Origin: Locusta migratoria
Taxonomy: Eukaryota > Arthropoda > Insecta > Orthoptera > Acrididae
Length of the DNA stretch: 64,000 bases
Assembly (NCBI GenBank): GCA_026315105.1
Contig: CM048751.1
Coordinates: 332,970,649 to 333,034,648 of the forward strand
Direction: 5' to 3'
Shown here: one piece after another, positions 32,939-42,329 of the stretch
Numbering within the stretch: the first letter of the stretch is position 1
Layout of the letters: each line of letters opens with the position of its first letter
Made by a program: the position numbers and the translations under genes
The notes under the pieces: model-generated
What the model saw: the letters and a program-made list of their open reading frames with translations, nothing else
What the model was told of the DNA's origin: nothing
Databases searched by the model: none

Positions 32939-33377
32939 CTGTGAAAAAGTAACTTATTCATATTACATAGGCCTAATCAATTTGATTCTAATCTAAATAA
33001 AAAGTGAATTTACAAAAAACGAAATAGATATTCATCAATAATATAAATGTTTGGAAGGAGTAATACATAAAAGGAGTGAAAGGTAGGCATCTGATCCACA
33101 TTAGATGTATGGTTGCCCTTAATTGTGTTTACAACATATTTAATTATTTTAAAATGGGTTACATTATAGCACCACTAAATATTGTACTGGAATATACTAG
33201 GCAAAAAATATAATACAAACATTATTTGTGATTTTTTGTAAACATTGTAGAATTACTTGTATTAGGATGTAATAGCATCTAAAAGCAACAAATATGAGTT
33301 AATTACTTTATCACTGTCATATTTAAAAAAAAAAACTGGTGTTAGTAATATTAATGTAGACAAACTAACTGCACCAC

Positions 33378-33510
33378 CTTCTTGAATTAGATTCTTTTCA
33401 AATATACGTCGCCTCTCACGAGATTCATTATTTACTGCTTTTTCACTGTGCTCATCCCATACAATTACGAAGTCAATACTGCGTTTCTTATCCCTGAAGT
33501 AGAGAGATGC
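33378..33510 (-). CDS. Anoctamin (TMEM16) exon, first recognised
   Basis: 133 bases between acceptor TTTCTTGTTTCAG and donor GTGGTG. Starts in phase 0 and ends in phase 1, fitting the next exon at 32817-32938 through a shared Gly codon. Encoded: ASLYFRDKKRSIDFVIVWDE, then SRERRRIFEKNLIQEG. Family members show S-FFRDG-R-IDYVL near the start of the cytosolic domain and RR--FE-NL-KEGLELE at its end. A second GT three bases on (33374) would add one Gly without changing frame. Intron 2 is 439 bases (32939-33377). The domain is cytosolic and contributes to subunit contacts in the channel dimer. Confidence 0.9.
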
Positions 33511-34127
33511 CTGAAACAAGAAATTTATTTTTTCATTGCAAATATATTAACTACATCAACATTCTTTTATGAAATATGATTGATTATGATAAATTAAGAG
33601 AAAGCACAAACATAATTATGTACTTCACAACTAGCAGAATAAATAAGAATGAGAAGCTTGGCTATATTAACATCTGATATTTTCATGAATTATTAATAAA
33701 ACAGTTACAAAAATTTCAATAATTCTAAACCAGAACTTTCTGCGGTTAGTACCAAATAGATATTTTCTCCAGCTATAGACCATCTGATTGACAGATGTAA
33801 TATAAATCCCTATGAATAGACTGAACAGCAAACAAAAGTTTAAATTTAAACATCATAATGAAATTTATATTTGTCAATGAAATACATTAATCACTGTTGT
33901 AATAGCCTACAATACTTATTACTACATGAAGAAGTTTTTGGTTGTTATGTTACAATCAGGTTCCAAAAACAAGGTGGAAAGATAGGTTTATAATTAAAAG
34001 GGCCAATCTATAAGCTCATTGGTCCCTCCTACATTTAACTAGTAAGACAATGGAATTACAAACCAAAGAAGGGTCTAGCATTTGATTCCCAATGGAAGAA
34101 AGCCTCGTTATCTACCACAAGTGAATG
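33511..34127. other. Intronic AT-rich sequence
   Basis: No repeat or gene recognised. Part of the intron upstream of the first recognised anoctamin exon. Confidence 0.6.
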
Positions 34128-34551
34128 AAGTCAAGAGAATTCCATTGGAGACTGCTAGTTCTTGATGACGCCTTTATTGCAAAATTGCATGTTAGTGGCC
34201 GTAAAGCCCCGTTTACACTGAAGCGAACACGAGCGAACATAGGCGAATGCGCATTCGCCAGTGCGCACACGTATTGGCTTCTACTTGCAAATAAGCATTT
34301 ACACCGGATCGAATGGAAGAGAAAACAGTACACTGCCGCAAGACAAGTATACGCAGTTTGTTGCATACACTAGCGTTGAAGCGGAGAGGACACGAACTTC
34401 CTTTGATGGTTCGCCCTGAAACAGAACCCAGCGGATCACAAGTGAACACGAGCTGAGCGTGACCAAACAACGCACGCATAGTATTTACACCAGGGCGAAT
34501 TCTCGTACGCTGCTGTTCGTTTGCTTGTGCAGATGAAAGCCGCCATCATGA

Positions 34552-35235
34552 TTAGTAAGATCTTGGGCTAAATGTATTTCCACAGTTTCTTTGATTAATG
34601 AATCCCAGAAGGATCTCTGTGGCCAAGATTTCAGTAATGGAATAATCCATAGAATGTCCTGTGGTAATACAATGCTTGGCTATGGCCGACTTACTGGGCT
34701 GCAACAGATGACTGTGGCGCTCATGTTCAATGCACGTTTCCAGTACTGTGCACATAGTCTGGCCAATGTAAGCTTTGCCACACTGGCAAGGTATTCTGTA
34801 AATTCTGGCTTTCCTCAATCCCAGATCATCCTTAACTAAGACGAGAAGTGTACTAAACTTTGCAGGCGGCTGGAAGATAACTAACTTTATGTTTTCTTAA
34901 AATTCTGCCTCATTTTAAAAAAAGGTTTAGAACATATGGAAGAAAAGCTCTCTACTTGAAAACATCCTTATCCTCTTGATGTTGGGTGTGGTCATGTTTC
35001 TTCCTCTTCGATGCTCCCCATTGATCTGATGTGGAGAATATCCATTATCTTTGAAAACGTTCTTTATATCTTCTGGCTTCACAGGAAGGCTTTCCCCATC
35101 AGACACAACATGTATGCGATGCACCAATGTTACAATGCCAGTAGATTGTACAGAGTGGTGGCAGCTGGACACTTGCAAACAGATGATGGCTGCTTTCATC
35201 TGGACAAGGCTTGGGGACCCGGTGATTTCTTTTAT
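34552..35235 (-). pseudogene. PLE-3 GIY-YIG endonuclease and upstream linker
   Basis: Minus strand: SPSLVQMKAAIICLQVSSCHH and VLVHRIHVVSDGESL-like text (35235-34930), matching the region after the RT in PLE-2. Then ARIYRIPCQCGKAYIGQTMC, TCIEHERHSHLLQPSKSAIA and HCITTGHSMDY, a GIY-YIG domain close to that of PLE-2. Several frame breaks. The upstream RT was separated or lost through the LINE insertion. Confidence 0.85.
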
Positions 35236-35239
35236 ATCT

Positions 35240-37205
35240 ACATCTACAACCATACTCCGCAAGCCACCTGACGGTGTGTGGCGGAGGGCACCTTGAGTAC
35301 CACTATCGATTTTCCCTCCCATTCCAGTCACGTATTGTTCGCGGAAAGAAGGATTGTCGGTATGCCTCTGTGTGGGCTCTAATCTCTCTGATTTTATCCT
35401 CATGGTCTCTTTGAGAGATATATGTAGGAGGGACCAATATACTGCTAGACTCCTCGGTAAAGGTATGTTCTCGAAACTTCAACAAAAGCCCGTACCGAGC
35501 GACAGAGCGTCTCTCCTGCAGAGTCATCCACTGGAGTTTATCGATCATCTCCGTAACGTTTTCACGATTACCAAATGATCCTGTAATGAAGCGCGTTGCT
35601 CTCCGTTGGATCTTCTCTACCTCCTCTATCAATCCCACCTGGTATAGATCCCACACCGGTGAGCATATTCAAGCTGTGGGCGAACAAGTGTACTGTAACC
35701 TACTTCCTTTGTTTTCAGATTGCATTTCCTTAGCATTCTTCCAATAAATCTAAGTCTGGCACCTGCTTTACCGACGATTTATTTTATGTGGTCGTTCCAT
35801 TTTAAATCCCTCCTAGTGACTACTCCCAGATACTTTATAGAATTAACTGCTTCCAGTTGCTGCCCTGCTATAGTGTAGCTAAATGATAAAGGATCTTTCT
35901 TTCTGTGTATTCGCAGCACATTACACTTGTCTACATTGAGATTTAATTGCCATTCCCTGCACTATGTGTCAATTCGATGCAGATCCTCCTGCATCTCAAT
36001 ACAATTTACCATTGTTACAACCTCTCTATATACTACAGCATCATCCGCAAAAAGCCTCAGTGAACTTCCGATGTTATCCGCAAGGTCATTTATATATATC
36101 GTGAACAGCAACGGACCCACGACACTCCCTTGTGGCACACCTGACATAACTCCTACTTCAGAAGACTTCTCTCCATTGAGAATGACCTGCTGCTCTCTGT
36201 TATCTAGGAATTCCTCAATCCGATCACACAATTAGTCTGATAGACCACATGTTCTTACTTTTTTCATTAAACGCTTGTGGGGAACTGTATCAAACACCTT
36301 GCGGAAGTCGAGAAACACAGTATCTACCTGAGAACCCGTGTCTATGGCACTCTGAGTCTCGTGGACGAATAGCGCGAGCTGGGTTTCACACGAACGCCTT
36401 TTTCGAAACCCATGCTGATTCCTGCAGAGCAGATTCCTAGTCTCAAGAAATGTCATTATATTCGAACATAATACATGTTCCAAAATTCTACAACTGACCG
36501 ACGTCAGAGATATAGGCCTATAGTTCTGCACATCTGTGCGAGGACCCTTCTTGAAAACGGGGATGACCTGAGCCATTTTCCAATCTTTCGGAACGATATG
36601 CTGTTCTAGAGACCTACGATACACTACTGCGAGAAGGGGGGCCAGTTCCTTCGCGTACTCTGTGTAAAAACTAACTGGTATCCCATCAGGCCCTGTGGCC
36701 TTTCCTCTGCCATTTTGTAATCTGTGCGGCAATCTAGGGAATGGACTACAGTGCAATCTTCCTCTGTGAAACAGCTTTGGAAAAATACATTTAGTAATTC
36801 TGCCTTTAGAGTGTCATCCTCTGTTTCAATGCCATTTACGTCACAGAGTGTCTGGACACTTTGTTTTGATCCACCTACCGCTTTGACATAAGACCAAAAA
36901 TTTCTTAGGATTTTCAGCCAAGTCAGTACAAAGAACTCTACTTTCGAATTCGTTGAACGCCTCTCGCATAGCCCTCCTCATGCTACATTTCGCTTAGTGT
37001 AATTTTTCTTTGTCTACAAGGCTTTGGCTATGCTTATGTTTGCAGTGAAGTTCCCTTTGCTTTCACAGCAGCTTTCTAATTCAGTTGTTGTACCACAGTG
37101 GCTCCTTTCCATCTCTTACGACCTTACTAGGTACATATTCATCTAATACATATTGTACGATGGCTTTGAACTTAGACCACTGTTCATCAACACCATCTGT
37201 ACTTA
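35240..37205 (-). mobile_element. Non-LTR retrotransposon (CR1/Jockey-type), copy 2
   Basis: 3' end block TATCTACATCTACAACCATA and CTCCGCAAGCCACCTGACGG. It extends through the RT to the linker between endonuclease and RT near 37205 and is truncated there. More complete than copy 1 in the shared part. Confidence 0.85.
35303..36756 (-). pseudogene. Reverse transcriptase of LINE copy 2
   Basis: From 5' to 3': GRGKATGPDGIPVSFYTEYA, NYRPISLTSVSCRILEHVLC, TVFLDFRKVFDTVPHKRLM (36756-36232); MSGVPQGSVVGPLLFTIYIN and SLRLFADDAVVYREVV, the catalytic FADD motif (36231-35962); and the C-terminal tail EKIQRRATRFITGSFGNREN, RSVARYGLLLKFREHTF and DWNGRENR (35656-35303). The frames are offset by a stop near 36235 and a gap between 35962 and 35656. 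Only a few lesions separate it from an intact RT, so it is fairly young. Confidence 0.88.
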
Positions 37206-37551
37206 AGATAAAACTTCTTCATCAACTGAGATGAAACATTTTATCCAGGACAACACTACTAGCAATAATTTTATACATCTGACAAGTAATGTACTGCGTG
37301 TGTATTCAGACTGAGGGCGAACGTGTACTGTATTTCTACCTTATGCAGTACTTGCATGTTCCGACAGATGGCGAACATGCAGTTTCAACTTTGTGCAGAC
37401 GCCATGTGCCGCTTGTGGACTGTTTTTCGCAGAGGGCGGTAATTTTGAAAGACTGCCCTAGTGACGGCCACTGATGTGCATGTTCCTCCGCGCCAATTTT
37501 TGCTATAAAGGCTTTATTGAGAACTAGCAATCTCCAGTGGAACGCACTTAC

Positions 37552-37582
37552 CTGAAAATGGCTGAACGGTTGCCAGCCGAAA
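37552..37582 (+). ncRNA. Hammerhead-like core, right terminus of PLE-3
   Basis: CTGAAAA (G8 changed to A), T, stem II GGCT (37560-37563) / AGCC (37575-37578) with an 11-base loop, GAAA (37579-37582). Confidence 0.4.
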
Positions 37583-37680
37583 TATCGTAGCAAGAAATTG
37601 ACGGAATCTGGCTGCATTCCCGAAACTTTATGGAACATTACGTACGCCGGGAAAACTTCAAGAATCACAAGTCAAGAGAA

Positions 37681-38085
37681 AATGGAAATAGAAAGAAGGG
37701 AAGATAACGTCTGCTGTCTAGAGAGCAACTGTAGGCCCCCAGAAGCAGAATGAGTGATGAGGGACATATCTCCGGCACTTACCAGAGGCACTCCACCCAG
37801 CAATATCTAGGAAAGACTAGCAACACAGACAAGATGAGAGAAACAAAGGAAGACAAAATAAGAACACCTAGGAAAATTACACAAGAGGATGACAGAAGAG
37901 TAAATGAGCAGGTAGGGTGAGGGCTGAGGCAGACCACAATACCCAAACAGTTGCAGTCTGATTGGGACAGAGGAGACAGCAAGGTGATCTGCCAAGCCCT
38001 CAATGGGCCAATAGGGCTGAAGCATGCACCCTTCAAGATATTGGTAGTGATCCCATTCATAGAAAAAACATAAAAGAAAGTCAGC
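37681..38085. other. Unassigned sequence
   Basis: Purine-rich on the plus strand; no recognised element. Confidence 0.5.
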
Positions 38086-39030
38086 TATTGAGATTGGTTT
38101 GTGGTTTAAAGTGACCAACTACAATGGTCATTGGTCCTTTGTTCCAAAATTACTGTGATCTCCACAAAAAAAAGGACAACAAGGGTTATTACAAGGAACA
38201 CAAGAGAGAGAAACATAGGTGAACAAAAGAACATGGGGATAGGAGTTAAAACAATATAGCAGACGTCTATGGTTAGCTGATTACAAGGATAAAAAATAAT
38301 GAGCCAGCCACTCTGCAATACACAAACACCTCCAGCCTAAAAGCTTAGGCTGCAGAACAAACACAACAAAAAACACACTAATACAGATAACATATTAAAA
38401 AGGGGGAGAGGAGAGAATAAAATTTCAGGAAGGGAGAGGGCCTGAGAAATTAGACCACGGCACCAACCCTTAGATTTGCTGATAAAACGTAAAACTAAAT
38501 CAACCATTGAGGCAATGTCACTTAGCATTAGATGCTTCATGTTTAGGAAGATCAAAATTCTGGCTCAGGGTGGTTACATCACAACAGTTCAACAAAATGT
38601 GGAACACTGTCAACTGAGAACGCCACAGCAACACTTGACAGAGGAGATGACCATGTGTCAGCCACATATGGCCAATGTGGAACTAAGGACAATAGAGTGC
38701 CTGCTGTGACAAGGCTGCATAAAAGAACCTACACTAATCCATAAATTTCTTGATTACATACAATTTGTCTGGCACAGTCATGTTGTGCCATTCAGAATAC
38801 CTTTTAAGGTGTAACACCGCATGGAAATGAGATACTGGGATGTTGATCTGCAGAATTAGATTACTAGTTTGCCTGCTTGGCCAGCCTGTCAAGTTCATTC
38901 CCCATAATTCAGACATGTTCTGGGGTCCAGGTAAAGATAACTGAACATCTGGATCAATCAAGGCCATAGACAGACTCCTGTACAGTCATTATCAAAGGCA
39001 AAGGTAAGCCACTGAGCATTGTTCACTAAC
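38086..39030 (-). mobile_element. I-clade LINE 3' fragment, older copy
   Basis: Follows the same order as 22444-23420: GTCATTGGTCC block of the 3' UTR, GAGCCAGCCACTCTGCAATA, ACCATGTGTCAGCCACATAT and the CAAGTTCATTCCCC / TCTGGGGTCCAGGT block of the RNase H region. Heavily substituted. Confidence 0.7.
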
Positions 39031-39812
39031 ACCAGGGGTATCACGTCAGTGATGGGGCAGAAAGGTTTGAACAGTCCAACAAAATAAGGACCACAATCAA
39101 ATGAAAACCAGATTGAGATAGGTCCCACAACAGAAGAGATGACTGAGTCAAACGCATATGGTTATTGCAGAGCCGACAAAGGACTTTAGAGTTCTTGTGG
39201 GTGACTGCAGAAAGGCTCTCCACAAATTCTTGTGTGCCTGTATCTTGTTTGGTGAAGTCAGTGTGTGCCATTCTATATTTCAGATTGTTACAACTTTACA
39301 ACGAAATGTGGATTGAAGATTTGGTTCTGCAATACCATCCTCAGTCATCAGCATGCAGGTAATGCATTTGGCCAGCCTGTTGACGAGTTCATTCCTCGAA
39401 ATATGGGGCTCGGAGATAGACCATCGAGTGCTTATATTGTTTGGCCACATAAGTGGATTGTTGAATAACCAGGAGTCTTGCATTTGGTGATGATTCGTTA
39501 CACACTAGAAAGTTTTTGGCAACTATTTGGTGGAGACTTAGAGATTGTGCGAGATGTTTTACATGCATGGAAAATAAGAAGCCAATAAAAGTCTCAGTTG
39601 CACGGACCAGGGTCCTCTCTACATATGGTAGTGTCTCCATCTTAATTTGTGGTATTCCATCAGAAAAGGGACATTGTCCGAGAAGTTTAAGTTGGCTATA
39701 TGTGATACCGTTTTGATGACCTACTATTTGTTTTATCATTTATATACTGGCATAGAGATTTGTGCACATAAGACAGAAGTGAGTCAGAAAGGATGACTGG
39801 ATTGGTTTTCTT
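39031..39812. other. Unassigned; possible further I-type LINE remnant near 39360-39480
   Basis: GGCCAGCCTGTTGACGAGTT at about 39370 resembles 38880-38900 of the preceding fragment. The rest is not recognised. Confidence 0.35.
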
Positions 39813-39942
39813 TATATATATATATATATATATGAGGAAAAATTCCTAAAAGGAAAAATATACGTAAAAAATAGATGAAGTACACTTACCAGGCGAAAGG
39901 GCACAGGCAGTAATAGCAACAAATAAACACACAAATGCTAGC

Positions 39943-39967
39943 TTTCGCAGCCTAGCTGCTTCATCAG
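39943..39967 (-). ncRNA. Hammerhead-like core, left arm
   Basis: Minus-strand CTGATGA, A, GCAGC/GCTGC stem, GAAA; identical to PLE-1. Confidence 0.55.
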
Positions 39968-40287
39968 ACAGAAGGGAAGGAGAGGGGAAAAGGAAATGAT
40001 GAGGGTTTTAAGGAAGGGGGTAAGGAGCCATTCCAATCCCGGGACAGGAAAGACTTACCTTGGGGGAAAGAATGGAAGGTAAATAAATGCACATACACCC
40101 ACACATTTACACAGACACAAGTACACTTAGGCAGACATACTGTAGAACTCTACAGTATGTCTGCCTAAGTGTACTTGTGTCTGTGTAAATGTGTGGGTGT
40201 ATGTGCATTTATTTACGCAAGTGTATGACTCCTTATCCACTCCCTTGAAACTCTCATCATTTCCTTTTCCCTCTCCTTCCCTTCTGC

Positions 40288-40312
40288 CTGACGAAGCAGC
40301 TAGGCTGCGAAA
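40288..40312 (+). ncRNA. Hammerhead-like core, right arm
   Basis: CTGACGA (40288-40294; position 7 is free in the consensus), A, GCAGC/GCTGC, GAAA (40309-40312). Confidence 0.5.
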
Positions 40313-40441
40313 GCTTGTATGTGTGTTTGTGTGTGATTTTATTTATTTTATTTGTTTCTATCGACGAGCCGGTCCTTTTGGTAAGTCATCTGTTTTCTAT
40401 TTTTATTTTTGTTTATCCCACCGGGAAAGTTTCCCTCTATA

Positions 40442-40475
<34 letters not shown>

Positions 40476-40477
<2 letters not shown>

Positions 40478-40973
40478 CCTTCCAGGTAGGAAAATGGTAT
40501 AAAATAAAGATTTTTGACTTACCTAAAGTACAGGCTGGTCGATAGGAATACTAAACACACACAAAAACACACAACTATTCGAGCTTTTGCCACCAGTGGT
40601 GGCTTCTTCGGGAAAAAGAGGGAGGAAGGAGAGGAGAAAGGGAAGGATACGGGTTTTAAGGAAGTGGAAAAGGAGCCATTCCAATCCCAGGAGTGGAAGG
40701 ACTTACCTTAGGGGACAAAAAGGAAGGTAAACAAATACACACACACTCACACATATCCACATCCAAACACACTTAGGCAGACATTTGTAGAAACCAAAGA
40801 AGTTGGACAGAGATGCCACTTCAGGCAGAGGCTCTGTCCACAGAACCGAGGCAAAGATGTTAAAGATGGCGGGCGGGAATTAGAATTTAGCATCTCTTCC
40901 CGTTGCCCGCCTGGTCTCAACCTCCGCTAATCGACCAGCCTGTACTTTAGGTAAGTCAAAAATCTTTATTTTA

Positions 40974-41019
<46 letters not shown>
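40476..41019. mobile_element. Second PLE terminal foldback, different subfamily
   Basis: Outer ends AAGATTTTTGACTTACCTAAAG (about 40505) and its complement at about 40943-40968 are inverted. Interior up to about 40890 follows the left terminus layout of PLE-1 with many differences; then TCTTCCCGTTGCCCGCCTGG turns back, keeping only the last codons and stop of the PLE ORF. Ends in a (TA)n run. Confidence 0.8.
40585..40611 (-). ncRNA. Hammerhead-like core with an alternative stem II
   Basis: Minus-strand CCGAAGA, A, stem II GCCACC/GGTGGC, AAAA. Two core bases differ from consensus, but the six-pair stem is perfect. Confidence 0.45.
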
Positions 41020-41022
<3 letters not shown>

Positions 41023-41871
41023 TGTTTGTTAAGAATGAAACAGATGACTTGTGTTTTGGGAAAAAGAAATATGGGAGAGGTGGGCTGTGAGTAGGCTTAT
41101 GGATGTGCGACTGTTGTGTTGGAGGATGAAATTTCAGATATGGCTGTTAGATTTGTGAGAAACAGGATGAAACGTGTTTTGTTGGGGCTAATTGAGAAGG
41201 GAAATACTGTTATGCCAGATGCATTTTCAATATAGGCCTATAAAGGATTTAGTTAGTCATTTAGTTGTCAAAATTATTCAAATGGGGCACGTAAAAATAC
41301 CATAGACGGGGTTTGGGTGGAGGTTTGTGGACTGTAAATCCTGTTGTTCGGAGAGGGAGTGGCACTCTTGTCTGTTTGCTGTCTCATCCAGATGAATGTT
41401 GCCGCAAGTGGAGCAAGCAGTCTTTACCGAGTGTACATTTGTGTTAGAAATAAATGTGTTCTAAGTGTAAAGTGTTGTGCTCTGTGGCGAGGGGTGCTTA
41501 ATATTGCTATTTGTATTTTGGGCATTTTAAAGGATAATTTAAGTTTTCAACGGCATTATTTCTTTGTCATTGAGATGGAGCGAGGGCAAAATTTAAATGC
41601 GATGTAAATAAAGCACAAGAGAGATAGCCTATGTGCCAAGAAAGTGGATTAAGAATGGTAAACACCCACTGTAGTTCAATAATAATATTCAAAAGATTCT
41701 GAGAAAGCAAAGGGCAGCTACAACCTTGGTTCAAAAAAGTTGAAGCAAATGAAAATAGGCAAAATTTAGTAGCGATTCTCACATCTGTAAGAATATCGAC
41801 GTGCGAAGCACACAATAACTACCAATGTCATACCTTAGCGAAAGATCGGGTCATTTATAGGACAAGATTCA
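41020..41871. other. Unassigned sequence
   Basis: No recognised gene or repeat. Confidence 0.5.
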
Positions 41872-42256
41872 ACCCCTCGGCTTTGACCCGTGACATTGGT
41901 GTTCTGTCGTGTGTGAGTCTTCACCGCACGGCAGTTTTCAGGTGTGTGCGTGTTTGTAGGTGGTTTGAGTAATTATGTTGCGGCTGAGTTACAGATGATA
42001 GTTTGTTTACAAGTTGAACATATATTACCGGAATTGATTAAGATTTTGTGTTCTTTTCACAAGTGAGTGCGGAAAGTGCGAATTTTTGGGCTGAGACCTG
42101 TGATTGACAATACATTCTGTTGTTGTAATCTGTAGTTTACGAGAATATCCACAGATTATTTATTAACGACAATACATAAGTTTTAATATATTATCCCATG
42201 TATGGGTTTTCCCGACATGTTGTTGACATCATGGGTCAAAGGAGATGGATGGAATT
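41872..42256. mobile_element. Short TIR element of the TTTGACCC family
   Basis: Left end CCTCGGCTTTGACCCGTGAC (about 41875) and right end GTTGACATCATGGGTCAAAG (about 42222-42241) are inverted. The right part (42060-42256) is an inverted relative of 48600-48800. Confidence 0.55.
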
Positions 42257-42329
42257 GCATTGTAAAATATTGTCCAAAAGATCTTGCCGAGGACCAGAAC
42301 AAGCATATATGGGCAGTCGTGGAAAAAAC

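Larger units (their letters stand above)
34140..37668 (-). mobile_element. Penelope-like element PLE-3 with nested LINE and 12-bp target duplication
   Basis: AAGTCAAGAGAA flanks it at 34128-34139 and 37669-37680. The left end (about 34140-34203) is an inverted copy of part of the right terminus (37480-37555). Body on the minus strand carries GIY-YIG and RT-linker sequence (34552-35235) and is interrupted by a LINE at 35240-37205. The block 34204-34530, with three TTTACAC-plus-GCGAA type repeats, does not match the PLE and may be another insertion. Confidence 0.8.
39813..40475. mobile_element. PLE-1 terminal foldback flanked by TA runs
   Basis: Left arm (about 39833-40148) equals the left end of PLE-1, running inward to ACTGTAGAACT, then turns at about 40148 and reads back as the complement to about 40215, where 30-40 bases are lost before the right terminus resumes. 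No PLE coding sequence remains. Two hammerhead-like cores and a GGTAAGT donor (40381-40386) are present. TA runs lie at both edges. Confidence 0.8.
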
